Shown piece by piece: positions 41,262 to 48,824 of a stretch of 48,824 nt of DNA; position 1 is the stretch's first letter; every line of letters starts with the position of its first letter. Origin of the DNA: Planctomycetota bacterium. GTDB lineage: Bacteria; Planctomycetota; Phycisphaerae; Sedimentisphaerales; Anaerohalosphaeraceae. The notes under the pieces are model-generated. The model did no database searches, had not been told where the DNA came from, and worked only from the letters and a program-made list of their open reading frames with translations. The stretch covers positions 1 to 48,824 of the forward strand of contig VGXU01000015.1 of assembly GCA_016873215.1 (NCBI GenBank). Direction: 5' to 3'. Made by a program: the position numbers and the translations under genes.

Positions 41262-43151
41262 TTATTTTATATCCAGCGGACTGATGGAATTGCCGTACTT
41301 GGCGTCGACTTCCTGCAATCGCTTGCGGATAACCACGAAGGTGTCATAAACGATTTGCGGCGTATCAGGCACTTTTTCCCGATAGACTTTTTCCACACGC
41401 TCAAACTTGACAATCAGGTTCGCCGCGCGAATCATAAACTGCTTGACATACATCTCTTTTGTGTACTCGAAATTCAGCTTGCTCTTGAATAGCGACGCCA
41501 AATCCTCATATTTCGGAATCCACCCCGTCGGTGTCTTAATCGCGTCAACTTCGTTATGCACCCGCAATTCCGCCCATAGCAGCCAAATCATCTTGTCGAG
41601 TTTGCCGTTGAGAAATTTGCCGGCCTCATCACACAGAAAATAATTCACCGAAAAAATCAGCGGCGGATTCTTCACCTCTCTGGCGAAATCCAGGTTATTC
41701 TGAATATACCGTCCCAGCGGAATCGACACAAAATCCTGGTTGGCCATGATATTAAATTTCCGCACGCCCTGTTGACCCAGCGTTGCTGCCGTCGTTTCCG
41801 ATTCAATCGATGCGCCTTTGGTAATAATGCCCTCGGTCCAATCGAATGCCTGCTCGACCGGCACAAGCGTATCACTGTCGCGTCCGCCATAAATAATGCC
41901 GCCGACGGGAACGCCATCCGGGTTGTCCGCTTCAGGGTCAAGATTCGCCAGCGCCGACAGCCGAATCGTATAGCGGGCATTTTTGTGCGCCGCCGGCACA
42001 GGCTTGCCTTCGCTGTCGAGTTTGCCCTTGTGCCATTCGCCCGTAAAATTCACGCCGCTGTCCGGCAGTTCCCGGCCCATCCCCGGCCAGTAAGGCTTGC
42101 CGTCCTTAATCAGCACATTTCCGAAAATTACTTCGCCCGGCGTATTCAGCGCCTCAAAAATCACAGGGTCATCCTTGGCATTGACGTCTTCAATAATCCC
42201 GAAAATGCCCTGTTCCACATTAGCGGTGTACATCTTTCCTTTGCGTTTGCGGAAATACGCAATATCGTCGCCGACAATCGTCTGCCCCGGCAGCATCGCC
42301 GTGGAAGTCTTGCCGCATGCCGACGGAAACGCTCCCGTAAAATAAGTCGTCCGGCCTTTCGGCCCGCGCGCACCCATCACAAACATATGCTCCGCCAGCC
42401 AGCCTTCTTTGCTCGCCTTCTGAATCGCCAGACGCAGCGCCAGCTTTTTCAGCCCAACCGTATTGCCCGCATACTGCGTGTTGACCGAATACACCATATC
42501 GTCAATCAAGTCGATATAGACCCGCCGTTTTTGCCATTCTATACTGCATCCGTTTTCATCAACCGCGCCTTCGCTGTGCAGAAACCGGAAAAACTCGCCG
42601 TCGGCGGATAATTTCTTGAACTGCTCATATCCCGGCCGGTACAAAATGCTTTCACTGTGTGCCACATACGGCGAATCCGTAAGCTGAATGCACGAAATCG
42701 AAAACTCCGAATTTGTCGGACACAGACACCAGAAACATACCAGCATCTTCCGCCCCTTCATCGAGCCTTTCAGAAAACCCTTCACCTCATCCAACCCCTC
42801 CTGGCGGTCGATGGAGTTGAGACTTTCACCGAGGACCATTCCCTTGGGCAGCAGATATTTCGTGCTGAACGTGTCCCGGCCCTGGTCGTTGGCGCCGTCG
42901 AAATGGAATGTATGCCCCCGTGCCGCCAGAGGTTTTTCGCCGCCGCCGTTTATCGCCCACTTGCGAATCGTGGCCGTATCTTCACCGCTGTCGGTAAAGA
43001 CAACCACCTCCGCCGGCTCCGTCAATGCGATAGCCTCAGCCACAAAGGCATGCATCTTCGGGTTGGCAATGGCGGCCAATCGACTGAAATTGTCCGCAGA
43101 AAGCTTCTGTCGCAAGAATTCAACTGCATTTTCCACTGTTTTCTCCCGCAT
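41262..43151 (-). CDS. pckG: Phosphoenolpyruvate carboxykinase, GTP-type
   Basis: It interconverts oxaloacetate and PEP with GTP/GDP, linking the TCA cycle to gluconeogenesis. The 629 residues belong to the GTP family: SGEDTATIRKWAINGG near the N-terminus, GPKGRTTYFTGAFPSACGKT with the reactive Cys and P-loop near 275, then QTIVGDDIAYF, and GVPVGGIIYGGRDSDTLVPV. No good ribosome site precedes the ATG at 43151, although a strong promoter lies about 40 bases upstream. Confidence 0.96.
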   Translation of the reverse strand: MREKTVENAVEFLRQKLSADNFSRLAAIANPKMHAFVAEAIALTEPAEVVVFTDSGEDTATIRKWAINGGGEKPLAARGHTFHFDGANDQGRDTFSTKYLLPKGMVLGESLNSIDRQEGLDEVKGFLKGSMKGRKMLVCFWCLCPTNSEFSISCIQLTDSPYVAHSESILYRPGYEQFKKLSADGEFFRFLHSEGAVDENGCSIEWQKRRVYIDLIDDMVYSVNTQYAGNTVGLKKLALRLAIQKASKEGWLAEHMFVMGARGPKGRTTYFTGAFPSACGKTSTAMLPGQTIVGDDIAYFRKRKGKMYTANVEQGIFGIIEDVNAKDDPVIFEALNTPGEVIFGNVLIKDGKPYWPGMGRELPDSGVNFTGEWHKGKLDSEGKPVPAAHKNARYTIRLSALANLDPEADNPDGVPVGGIIYGGRDSDTLVPVEQAFDWTEGIITKGASIESETTAATLGQQGVRKFNIMANQDFVSIPLGRYIQNNLDFAREVKNPPLIFSVNYFLCDEAGKFLNGKLDKMIWLLWAELRVHNEVDAIKTPTGWIPKYEDLASLFKSKLNFEYTKEMYVKQFMIRAANLIVKFERVEKVYREKVPDTPQIVYDTFVVIRKRLQEVDAKYGNSISPLDIK

Positions 43152-43189
43152 AAAGGTTTTTGAAAAACTATAGGCACAAAATCCGCGGC

Positions 43190-43218
43190 ATTATAGTAAT
43201 CGACCCCGCTAAGGTCAA
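43190..43218 (-). promoter_or_regulatory. Promoter of pckG
   Basis: On the minus strand TTGACC (43218-43213) and a perfect TATAAT (43195-43190) are separated by 17 bases. Confidence 0.8.
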
Positions 43219-43376
43219 CGATTTTCTGGAGAAGCCGAATAAAAAAGCGTTTTTTACCCTCCCGGCGCCTTCCGTTTTCTTCCGCCGGCTTTGTCCTGCA
43301 CCCCCCAACGGACTCAATAATGGCGACCCATGACTGTCATGTTGGCAGAAAAACGGATATTGACAAATGAGCCAAA

Positions 43377-43406
43377 ACGTATTAAAAGACGGATTAAGTA
43401 ATACGT
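43377..43406 (+). promoter_or_regulatory. Inverted repeat upstream of groES, possible activator site
   Basis: ACGTATTA (43377-43384) and TAATACGT (43399-43406) are perfect inverse copies separated by 14 bases. They lie about 80-110 bases before the start point predicted from the -24/-12 element, a normal distance for an enhancer-binding protein. Confidence 0.45.
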
Positions 43407-43461
43407 AAGTTTATTATTTGAAAAGATTTGCGTTTTTCGCGACAGGCTTGCTCTCAATCGC

Positions 43462-43476
43462 TGGCACATCATTTGC
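43462..43476 (+). promoter_or_regulatory. Sigma54-like -24/-12 promoter upstream of groES
   Basis: TGGCAC (43462-43467) and TTGC (43473-43476) have exactly 10 bases between the invariant GG and GC. The start would be near 43488, leaving a leader of about 65 bases. The base after TTGC is G rather than the usual A/T. Confidence 0.5.
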
Positions 43477-43553
43477 GATAGCAATTTTCTTTCGTATGTG
43501 TATAATATGCCAAAACTGAAATATGATTTTTTGTTGGAAAGGAGTAGCACACA

Positions 43554-43844
43554 ATGAATATCAGACCGTTGGCGGATAAGGTGATTATCCAGCGGACAGA
43601 GGCGGAGAGTAAAACTGCCGGCGGAATCGTCCTGCCGGACTCGGCCAAGGAAAAGCCCAAGCGCGGCAAAGTCATCGCCGTCGGAGAAGGCAAAATACTG
43701 GACAATGGCTCCCGCGCCCCGATGAACGTCAAAAAAGGCCAGGAAGTCCTCTTTACCAGCTATGCCGGCTCTGAAGTTAAAATGGACGGCAAAGAATACC
43801 TCATTATGGACGAATCCGAAATTATGGCCATCATCGAAGGCTAA
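43554..43844 (+). CDS. groS: Co-chaperonin GroES
   Basis: The heptameric lid of the GroEL chaperonin. The 96 residues are the standard length. [29 protein letters not shown] includes the mobile loop, [12 protein letters not shown] and [20 protein letters not shown] form the barrel, and [13 protein letters not shown] is the C-terminal strand. AAAGGAG lies 8 bases before the ATG. groEL follows after 125 bases that hold a hairpin and a dispersed palindromic repeat. Confidence 0.96.
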   Translation: MNIRPLADKVIIQRTEAESKTAGGIVLPDSAKEKPKRGKVIAVGEGKILDNGSRAPMNVKKGQEVLFTSYAGSEVKMDGKEYLIMDESEIMAIIEG

Positions 43845-43867
43845 AAAAGGCCAGGAACCTTTTTTAG
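43841..43867 (+). terminator. Hairpin at the end of groES, possible attenuator
   Basis: CTAAAAAAGG and CCTTTTTTAG are perfect 10-base arms around a 7-base loop. The left arm includes the groES stop codon. The stem is AT-rich and the T-run is within the right arm, so partial termination or mRNA processing between groES and groEL is possible. Confidence 0.4.
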
Positions 43868-45738
<1,871 letters not shown>

Positions 45739-45767
45739 TCCCAAAAACCCTATGATTTATCGGGTGC

Positions 45768-45791
45768 CCTGCCCATGCTTGCATGGGCAGG
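45768..45791 (+). terminator. Perfect hairpin after groEL
   Basis: CCTGCCCATGC and GCATGGGCAGG are perfect 11-base arms with a two-base loop, 30 bases after the groEL stop. Only GTTTA follows, so intrinsic termination is possible but weak. Confidence 0.5.
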
Positions 45792-45874
45792 TTTACTCTT
45801 GAGAGTATTGTAAAAAATCAGATTCTCACCAACGGGCCTGGCTTCTCGCCATGCCCGTTTCTTTTTTCAATTTA

Positions 45875-45959
45875 GTCCCGAAGGGACGGCATACAATAGC
45901 CGGGCGTGTAAACGCCCGGAACCGATGCTCGCCGCTTTCCCTCAAGCCCTTGCAGGGGC
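45875..45959. repeat. Cluster of short hairpins, interspersed-repeat style
   Basis: GTCCC-GAA-GGGAC (45875-45887) and CGGGCG-TGTAAA-CGCCCG (45901-45918) are perfect. CCCT-TGC-AGGG (45947-45957) is shorter. The wording (AGTCCCGAAGGGACGGCAT, ATAGCCGGGCG) looks like a repeat family I associate with many environmental bacteria, but only this copy is in the window. Confidence 0.45.
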
Positions 45960-45973
45960 GATACTTTTGCCGC

Positions 45974-46002
45974 TTGCCTTTTACCTTAAAATGCGGTATA
46001 AC
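45974..46002 (+). promoter_or_regulatory. Promoter of the aspartate aminotransferase gene
   Basis: TTGCCT (45974-45979) and TATAAC (45997-46002) with a 17-base spacer. The start codon is 58 bases further on. Confidence 0.5.
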
Positions 46003-46060
46003 CTCGCGGGTTTTTGAATATCTAAAGTATTGTAATTTATCGATTTCAGGAGAGCGGACA

Positions 46061-47245
46061 ATGTTTGAAAAGCTCGAAATGGCTCCGGCCGACCCGATTC
46101 TGGGCCTGACGGAAGCGTTTAACAAGGACACCAACCCCAACAAGATCAACCTCGGTGTAGGTGTTTATAAGGACGAGGCGGGCACAACGCCCATCATGAA
46201 CTGCGTCCACAAGGCTGAAAAAATCCTTGTCGAGACCGAAAAGACCAAAAACTACCTGCCGATCACCGGCGCACCTGCCTATGGCAAGTGTGTACAGGAA
46301 TTAGTCTTCGGCAAAAACGCCAAAGTCTATGCCGCCACCGCCCACACCCCCGGCGGCACAGGCGCCCTTCGTGTTGCCGGCGAATTTCTCAAAAAATTCA
46401 AACCCAGCGCCAAAATCTGGGTCAGCGATCCGACCTGGCCCAATCATAACGGCGTCTTCGGTGCCGCCGGATTTGCCGTCGGCAAATACGCCTACTACAA
46501 CGCCCAGACCCGCAGTCTGAACCTCGACGGAATGCTGACTGCCATCAAAGTAATGACCCCCGGCGACATCATTCTCCTGCATGCCTGCTGTCATAATCCC
46601 AGCGGCATCGACCCGGCGCCGGAACAATGGAAAAAAATCGCCGCCGCCATCCGCGAAAACGAATTGTTTCCTTTGGTGGATTTTGCCTATCAGGGCCTCG
46701 GACGCGGCCTGGAAGAAGACGCCGAAGGTGTCCGCCTTCTGGCCGGAACGCTGGATGAAATGATTATATGCAGTTCATTTTCCAAAAACTTCGGCCTGTA
46801 CAACGAGCGCGTCGGCGCAATCACCATCAAAAGCGAAACACAGGAAGCAACGGACAAAGCGTTCAGCCATCTTAAAACAACAATTCGCCAGATTTATTCC
46901 AATCCGCCCAGCCACGGCGGGGCGGTCGTGGCGACCGTGATGAACAATCCCGAACTGCACAAAGAATGGGAAGACGAAGTCGCCGAAATCCGCCGGCGCA
47001 TCAAACAAATGCGGGAATTATTCGTGGCCACTCTGAAAGCCAAAGGCGTCAAACAGGACTTTTCGTTTTTGACGCATCAATATGGAATGTTTTCGTTCAG
47101 CGGCTTAAACGACGAACAGGTCAAAACGCTCAAAGAAAAATACGGCATTTACATCGTTGGCGGCGGACGCATCAACGTCGCCGGGATGACCAAAGCAAAT
47201 ATGGAACCGCTGTGCACGGCCATCGCCGAAGTGCTGAAAACATAA
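46061..47245 (+). CDS. aspC: Aspartate/aromatic aminotransferase, class I (AspC/TyrB)
   Basis: It exchanges the amino group between aspartate (or aromatic amino acids) and 2-oxoglutarate using PLP. The 394 residues are typical of the I-alpha subgroup: NKINLGVGVYKDEAGTTPIM, TPGGTGALRVAGEFL, WVSDPTWPNHNGVF, LHACCHNPSGIDP, and the PLP lysine in SSFSKNFGLYNERVG near 240. The C-terminus has YIVGGGRINVAGM. AGGAGAG lies 9 bases before the ATG at 46061. AspC and TyrB cannot be separated by inspection. Confidence 0.92.
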   Translation: MFEKLEMAPADPILGLTEAFNKDTNPNKINLGVGVYKDEAGTTPIMNCVHKAEKILVETEKTKNYLPITGAPAYGKCVQELVFGKNAKVYAATAHTPGGTGALRVAGEFLKKFKPSAKIWVSDPTWPNHNGVFGAAGFAVGKYAYYNAQTRSLNLDGMLTAIKVMTPGDIILLHACCHNPSGIDPAPEQWKKIAAAIRENELFPLVDFAYQGLGRGLEEDAEGVRLLAGTLDEMIICSSFSKNFGLYNERVGAITIKSETQEATDKAFSHLKTTIRQIYSNPPSHGGAVVATVMNNPELHKEWEDEVAEIRRRIKQMRELFVATLKAKGVKQDFSFLTHQYGMFSFSGLNDEQVKTLKEKYGIYIVGGGRINVAGMTKANMEPLCTAIAEVLKT

Positions 47246-47258
47246 GAAAGGAAATTTT

Positions 47259-47540
47259 ATGTTTCGTTTCTTCTTTTCCAGGCCGGTAGAGTATCAGGTA
47301 GGCAGGACGCTCGCCAAAAGCAGCTTCGTCGGCGGATTGTTCCTTATCGGCTTCGGGATGCTCGTATTTATCCTCCGGGATATTTTTGCGTTTCTGGCCG
47401 CCGCGGTGTTCTTTATGGCGGGTTTTTCCGCCATCGGCTACGCCATCCGCACCTGGCTCATCCTGTATAAAATGAAGCGTTCCGATAACAATGGCCGCCA
47501 AAACGTCACCATTCGCAGCGATGAGCCGTTTCAGGATTAA
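47259..47540 (+). CDS. Small membrane protein of unknown function
   Basis: 93 residues with two membrane segments (about 24-40 and 44-68, GLFLIGFGMLVFILR and FLAAAVFFMAGFSAIGYAI) and a polar C-terminal tail. It starts 13 bases after the aminotransferase stop, with GAAAGGA upstream, and is probably co-transcribed. No family is recognised. Confidence 0.6.
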   Translation: MFRFFFSRPVEYQVGRTLAKSSFVGGLFLIGFGMLVFILRDIFAFLAAAVFFMAGFSAIGYAIRTWLILYKMKRSDNNGRQNVTIRSDEPFQD

Positions 47541-47602
47541 AATCGAAACGCCGGAAGGAATCTGATCGTCCGAAATTCCCAATTTCGACATAGATTATCT
47601 GT

Positions 47603-47631
47603 TTGCGTTTTCCAACGTCATTTCGTATAAT
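47603..47631 (+). promoter_or_regulatory. Promoter of the ATP-grasp gene
   Basis: TTGCGT (47603-47608) and a perfect TATAAT (47626-47631) with a 17-base spacer; the start codon is 44 bases downstream. Confidence 0.7.
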
Positions 47632-47675
47632 TATTTACTGGCAGAGAGAGAAACTTTCCATGGGAGAAACAGAGG

Positions 47676-48653
47676 ATGCAGGTTTTATTTTCCAGCGTCG
47701 GTAGGCGAGGCTATCTGGTCAGATACTTTAAGGAGGCGCTGGGCCAGGGCGGTCAGGTCTGGGGCGTGGATTCCAGCCCGTATGCCCCCGGCTTTGTGTA
47801 TTGCGACAACCGCCGTATCCTGCCGGAAGTGGCCAATCCCGGCTACTGCGACAAACTTCTGACCCTGTGTAAAGATAATCATATCGATATTGTTATCCCC
47901 CTGATTGACCCGGAACTGGATGTCCTGACCCGCCGGCGGGAAGATTTTGTCCGAAATAACATCATGGCGGTGGTCTCGCCGCTTGCTATGATTGAGATGA
48001 CTTTTGATAAATACCTTACATGGCAATGGGCCAGTCAAAATGGCATTGCGATGCCGCGAACCGTTTTGACAATTGAAGAGGCACTGGGTTATATCAAGGC
48101 CGGCAAAATGCACTGGCCGCTGGTCGTCAAACCCCGCAAAGGCAGCGCATCGTTTGATATTTCCTATTGCGGCGATGAAATTCAGCTTCGCGGCGCCATT
48201 GACGGCTGTCCGGAGCCGCTGATTCAGCAGTTTGTCGAAGGGCCGGAGTATGGCTATGATCTGTTCGGCGATGAGCAATTCCGACCTGTCAGCGTCTATT
48301 GCAAAAGGAAACTGGCGATGCGGGCCGGCGAGACCGACAAGGCGATCAGTACAAACAATCCGGCATTGATTGAATTCGGCAAAAAACTTCTGGAAGCGAT
48401 GCAGTTATTCGGGCCTGCGGATGTGGATGTGATTTTGTCCCCCGATGGGCCGCAGCTGCTCGAAATCAATCCGCGATTCGGCGGCGGATACCCCTGTGCC
48501 CACCTGGCCGGCGCAAACTTCTGCAATAAACTACTCGATATCCGTGCGAGTAAATCGATTGTCCCGGATATCGGTTCCTGCCCCGAAGGCGTCTGTATGC
48601 TCAAACAGGATGAAATCATCCGCCCCGACTGGAAAGACCTCCCCAGGGCATAA
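47676..48653 (+). CDS. ATP-grasp domain protein (CarB-like ligase fold)
   Basis: 325 residues of the carbamoyl-phosphate-synthase-like ATP-grasp fold. The N-terminus VLFSSVGRRGYLVRYFKEAL is the pre-ATP-grasp Rossmann part. MTFDKYLTWQWASQNGIAMP, then WPLVVKPRKGSASFDI is the ATP-binding lysine region, FVEGPEYGYDLFGD follows, and VDVILSPDGPQLLEINPRFGGGYPC carries the metal-binding Glu/Asn. Such stand-alone proteins ligate an acid to an amine with ATP, often in surface-sugar or small-molecule modification. The substrate is not deducible. It has its own promoter and the next gene is convergent. Confidence 0.8.
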   Translation: MQVLFSSVGRRGYLVRYFKEALGQGGQVWGVDSSPYAPGFVYCDNRRILPEVANPGYCDKLLTLCKDNHIDIVIPLIDPELDVLTRRREDFVRNNIMAVVSPLAMIEMTFDKYLTWQWASQNGIAMPRTVLTIEEALGYIKAGKMHWPLVVKPRKGSASFDISYCGDEIQLRGAIDGCPEPLIQQFVEGPEYGYDLFGDEQFRPVSVYCKRKLAMRAGETDKAISTNNPALIEFGKKLLEAMQLFGPADVDVILSPDGPQLLEINPRFGGGYPCAHLAGANFCNKLLDIRASKSIVPDIGSCPEGVCMLKQDEIIRPDWKDLPRA

Positions 48654-48712
48654 AAATCCAAAATTGAAAACTGCAAATCCAGGTTCAAAAATATTTCTGC
48701 GCCGCTATTGGC

Positions 48713-48824
48713 CTAAGGCGAATTAATTTCGGGCGGTTGTTTTTTTGCGGCAATGAGAAAAGTAAGATAAGAAACCAGCGTTGCCGCGGCGATGCCGAAG
48801 ACTGCGGTAGCCACATCCACCCAC
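48713..48824 (-). CDS. C-terminal end of a membrane protein (partial)
   Basis: On the minus strand an open frame enters from the window edge and ends at a TAG (48715-48713). The 36 visible residues include a membrane segment (VATAVFGIAAATLVSYLTFL) and a short polar tail KKQPPEINSP. The start is outside the window. No identity can be given. Confidence 0.55.
   Translation of the reverse strand, partial: WVDVATAVFGIAAATLVSYLTFLIAAKKQPPEINSP

Larger units (their letters stand above)
43152..43553. other. Divergent control region pckG / groES
   Basis: 402 bases without a gene. Toward pckG there is a strong sigma70-like promoter (43190-43218). Toward groES there is a sigma54-like element at 43462-43476, an upstream 8-bp dyad at 43377-43406, and a lone TATAAT at 43501-43506 that has no acceptable -35 partner at 16-18 bases. 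The short palindrome ATGAC-T-GTCAT lies at 43330-43340. I looked for a CIRCE element (TTAGCACTC and its inverse) and did not find one. Confidence 0.55.
45739..46060. other. Intergenic region groEL / aspartate aminotransferase
   Basis: 322 bases without a gene. In order it holds the hairpin at 45768-45791, a cluster of small palindromes at 45875-45959 and a candidate promoter at 45974-46002. A frame that continues the aminotransferase upstream to 45851 crosses these repeats and is not believed. Confidence 0.5.

Noticed and set aside
41772-42611. Plus-strand open frame (279 codons) opposite pckG
   Set aside because: Antisense shadow of a well-conserved enzyme; Arg-rich with no domain or ribosome site.
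43501-43506. TATAAT as the main groES promoter
   Set aside because: No usable -35 box lies 16-18 bases upstream; retained only as a competing possibility.
43152-43553. CIRCE element upstream of groESL
   Set aside because: No TTAGCACTC or its inverse repeat is present in the region.
45851-46060. 70-residue upstream extension of the aspartate aminotransferase
   Set aside because: It is made of palindromic repeats and a promoter; the ATG at 46061 has a good ribosome site and the normal N-terminus.

Overview
The window reads as a chromosomal segment of a Gram-negative bacterium, most likely a planctomycete of the Phycisphaerae/Sedimentisphaerales type. The evidence is a Lol-type lipoprotein exporter, several outer-membrane beta-barrels, lipoproteins, and a secreted protease ending in the dockerin-like tail common in those genomes. 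The lineage is an inference from protein style. Gene density is high, both strands are used, and most content is core metabolism and housekeeping. I saw no tRNA, rRNA or CRISPR array.

Layout. 1-12.2 kb (+): end of an unknown gene, class II fructose-bisphosphate aldolase, a broken S41 protease lipoprotein, lysS, two LolC/E-like permeases with a LolD ATPase, ilvE, a polyprenyl diphosphate synthase and a DUF4139 protein. 12.2-14.8 kb (-): a porin-like barrel and folC. 15.2-26.8 kb (+): transketolase, a DUF481 barrel, phosphofructokinase, mfd, a small helical protein, a PpiC/SurA-type lipoprotein, acpS and a frameshifted mnmG. 26.8-30.0 kb (-): dsbD, an AT-rich orphan gene, and a REP-associated tyrosine transposase (RAYT) flanked by inverted GTAG-headed palindromes. 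30.4-36.5 kb (+): a DUF4174 protein, a GH88/GH105-like lipoprotein, purC, an orphan ABC ATPase, an Fsr-like MFS transporter, a PHP phosphoesterase and a shikimate-kinase-like protein. 36.7-38.0 kb (-): coaD and a degenerate HD protein. 38.3 kb (+): an amidase-like membrane protein lacking its metal ligands. 38.9-43.2 kb (-): a C10 protease with dockerin and GTP-type PEP carboxykinase. 43.5-48.7 kb (+): groES, an interrupted groEL, an aspartate aminotransferase, a small membrane protein and an ATP-grasp protein, followed by the end of a membrane protein on the other strand.

Aldolase, phosphofructokinase, transketolase and PEPCK give central carbon metabolism. The Lol exporter, the lipoproteins, the PpiC chaperone, DsbD and the barrels form an envelope set. 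Eight sites carry good sigma70-like boxes with 17-bp spacing, and groES has a sigma54-like -24/-12 element instead.

The most notable signals are: (1) the RAYT with its palindromes and at least three further copies of the same palindrome family; (2) two near-tandem duplications of about 100 bp (92 bp in the S41 protease, 101 bp in groEL) plus a frameshift at a G-run in mnmG, each breaking a gene that should be intact, which looks partly like metagenome assembly error; (3) a 28-bp palindromic repeat that sits in frame inside dsbD and again between groES and groEL; (4) a 155-bp imperfect inverted-repeat element between the convergent aroK-like gene and coaD.
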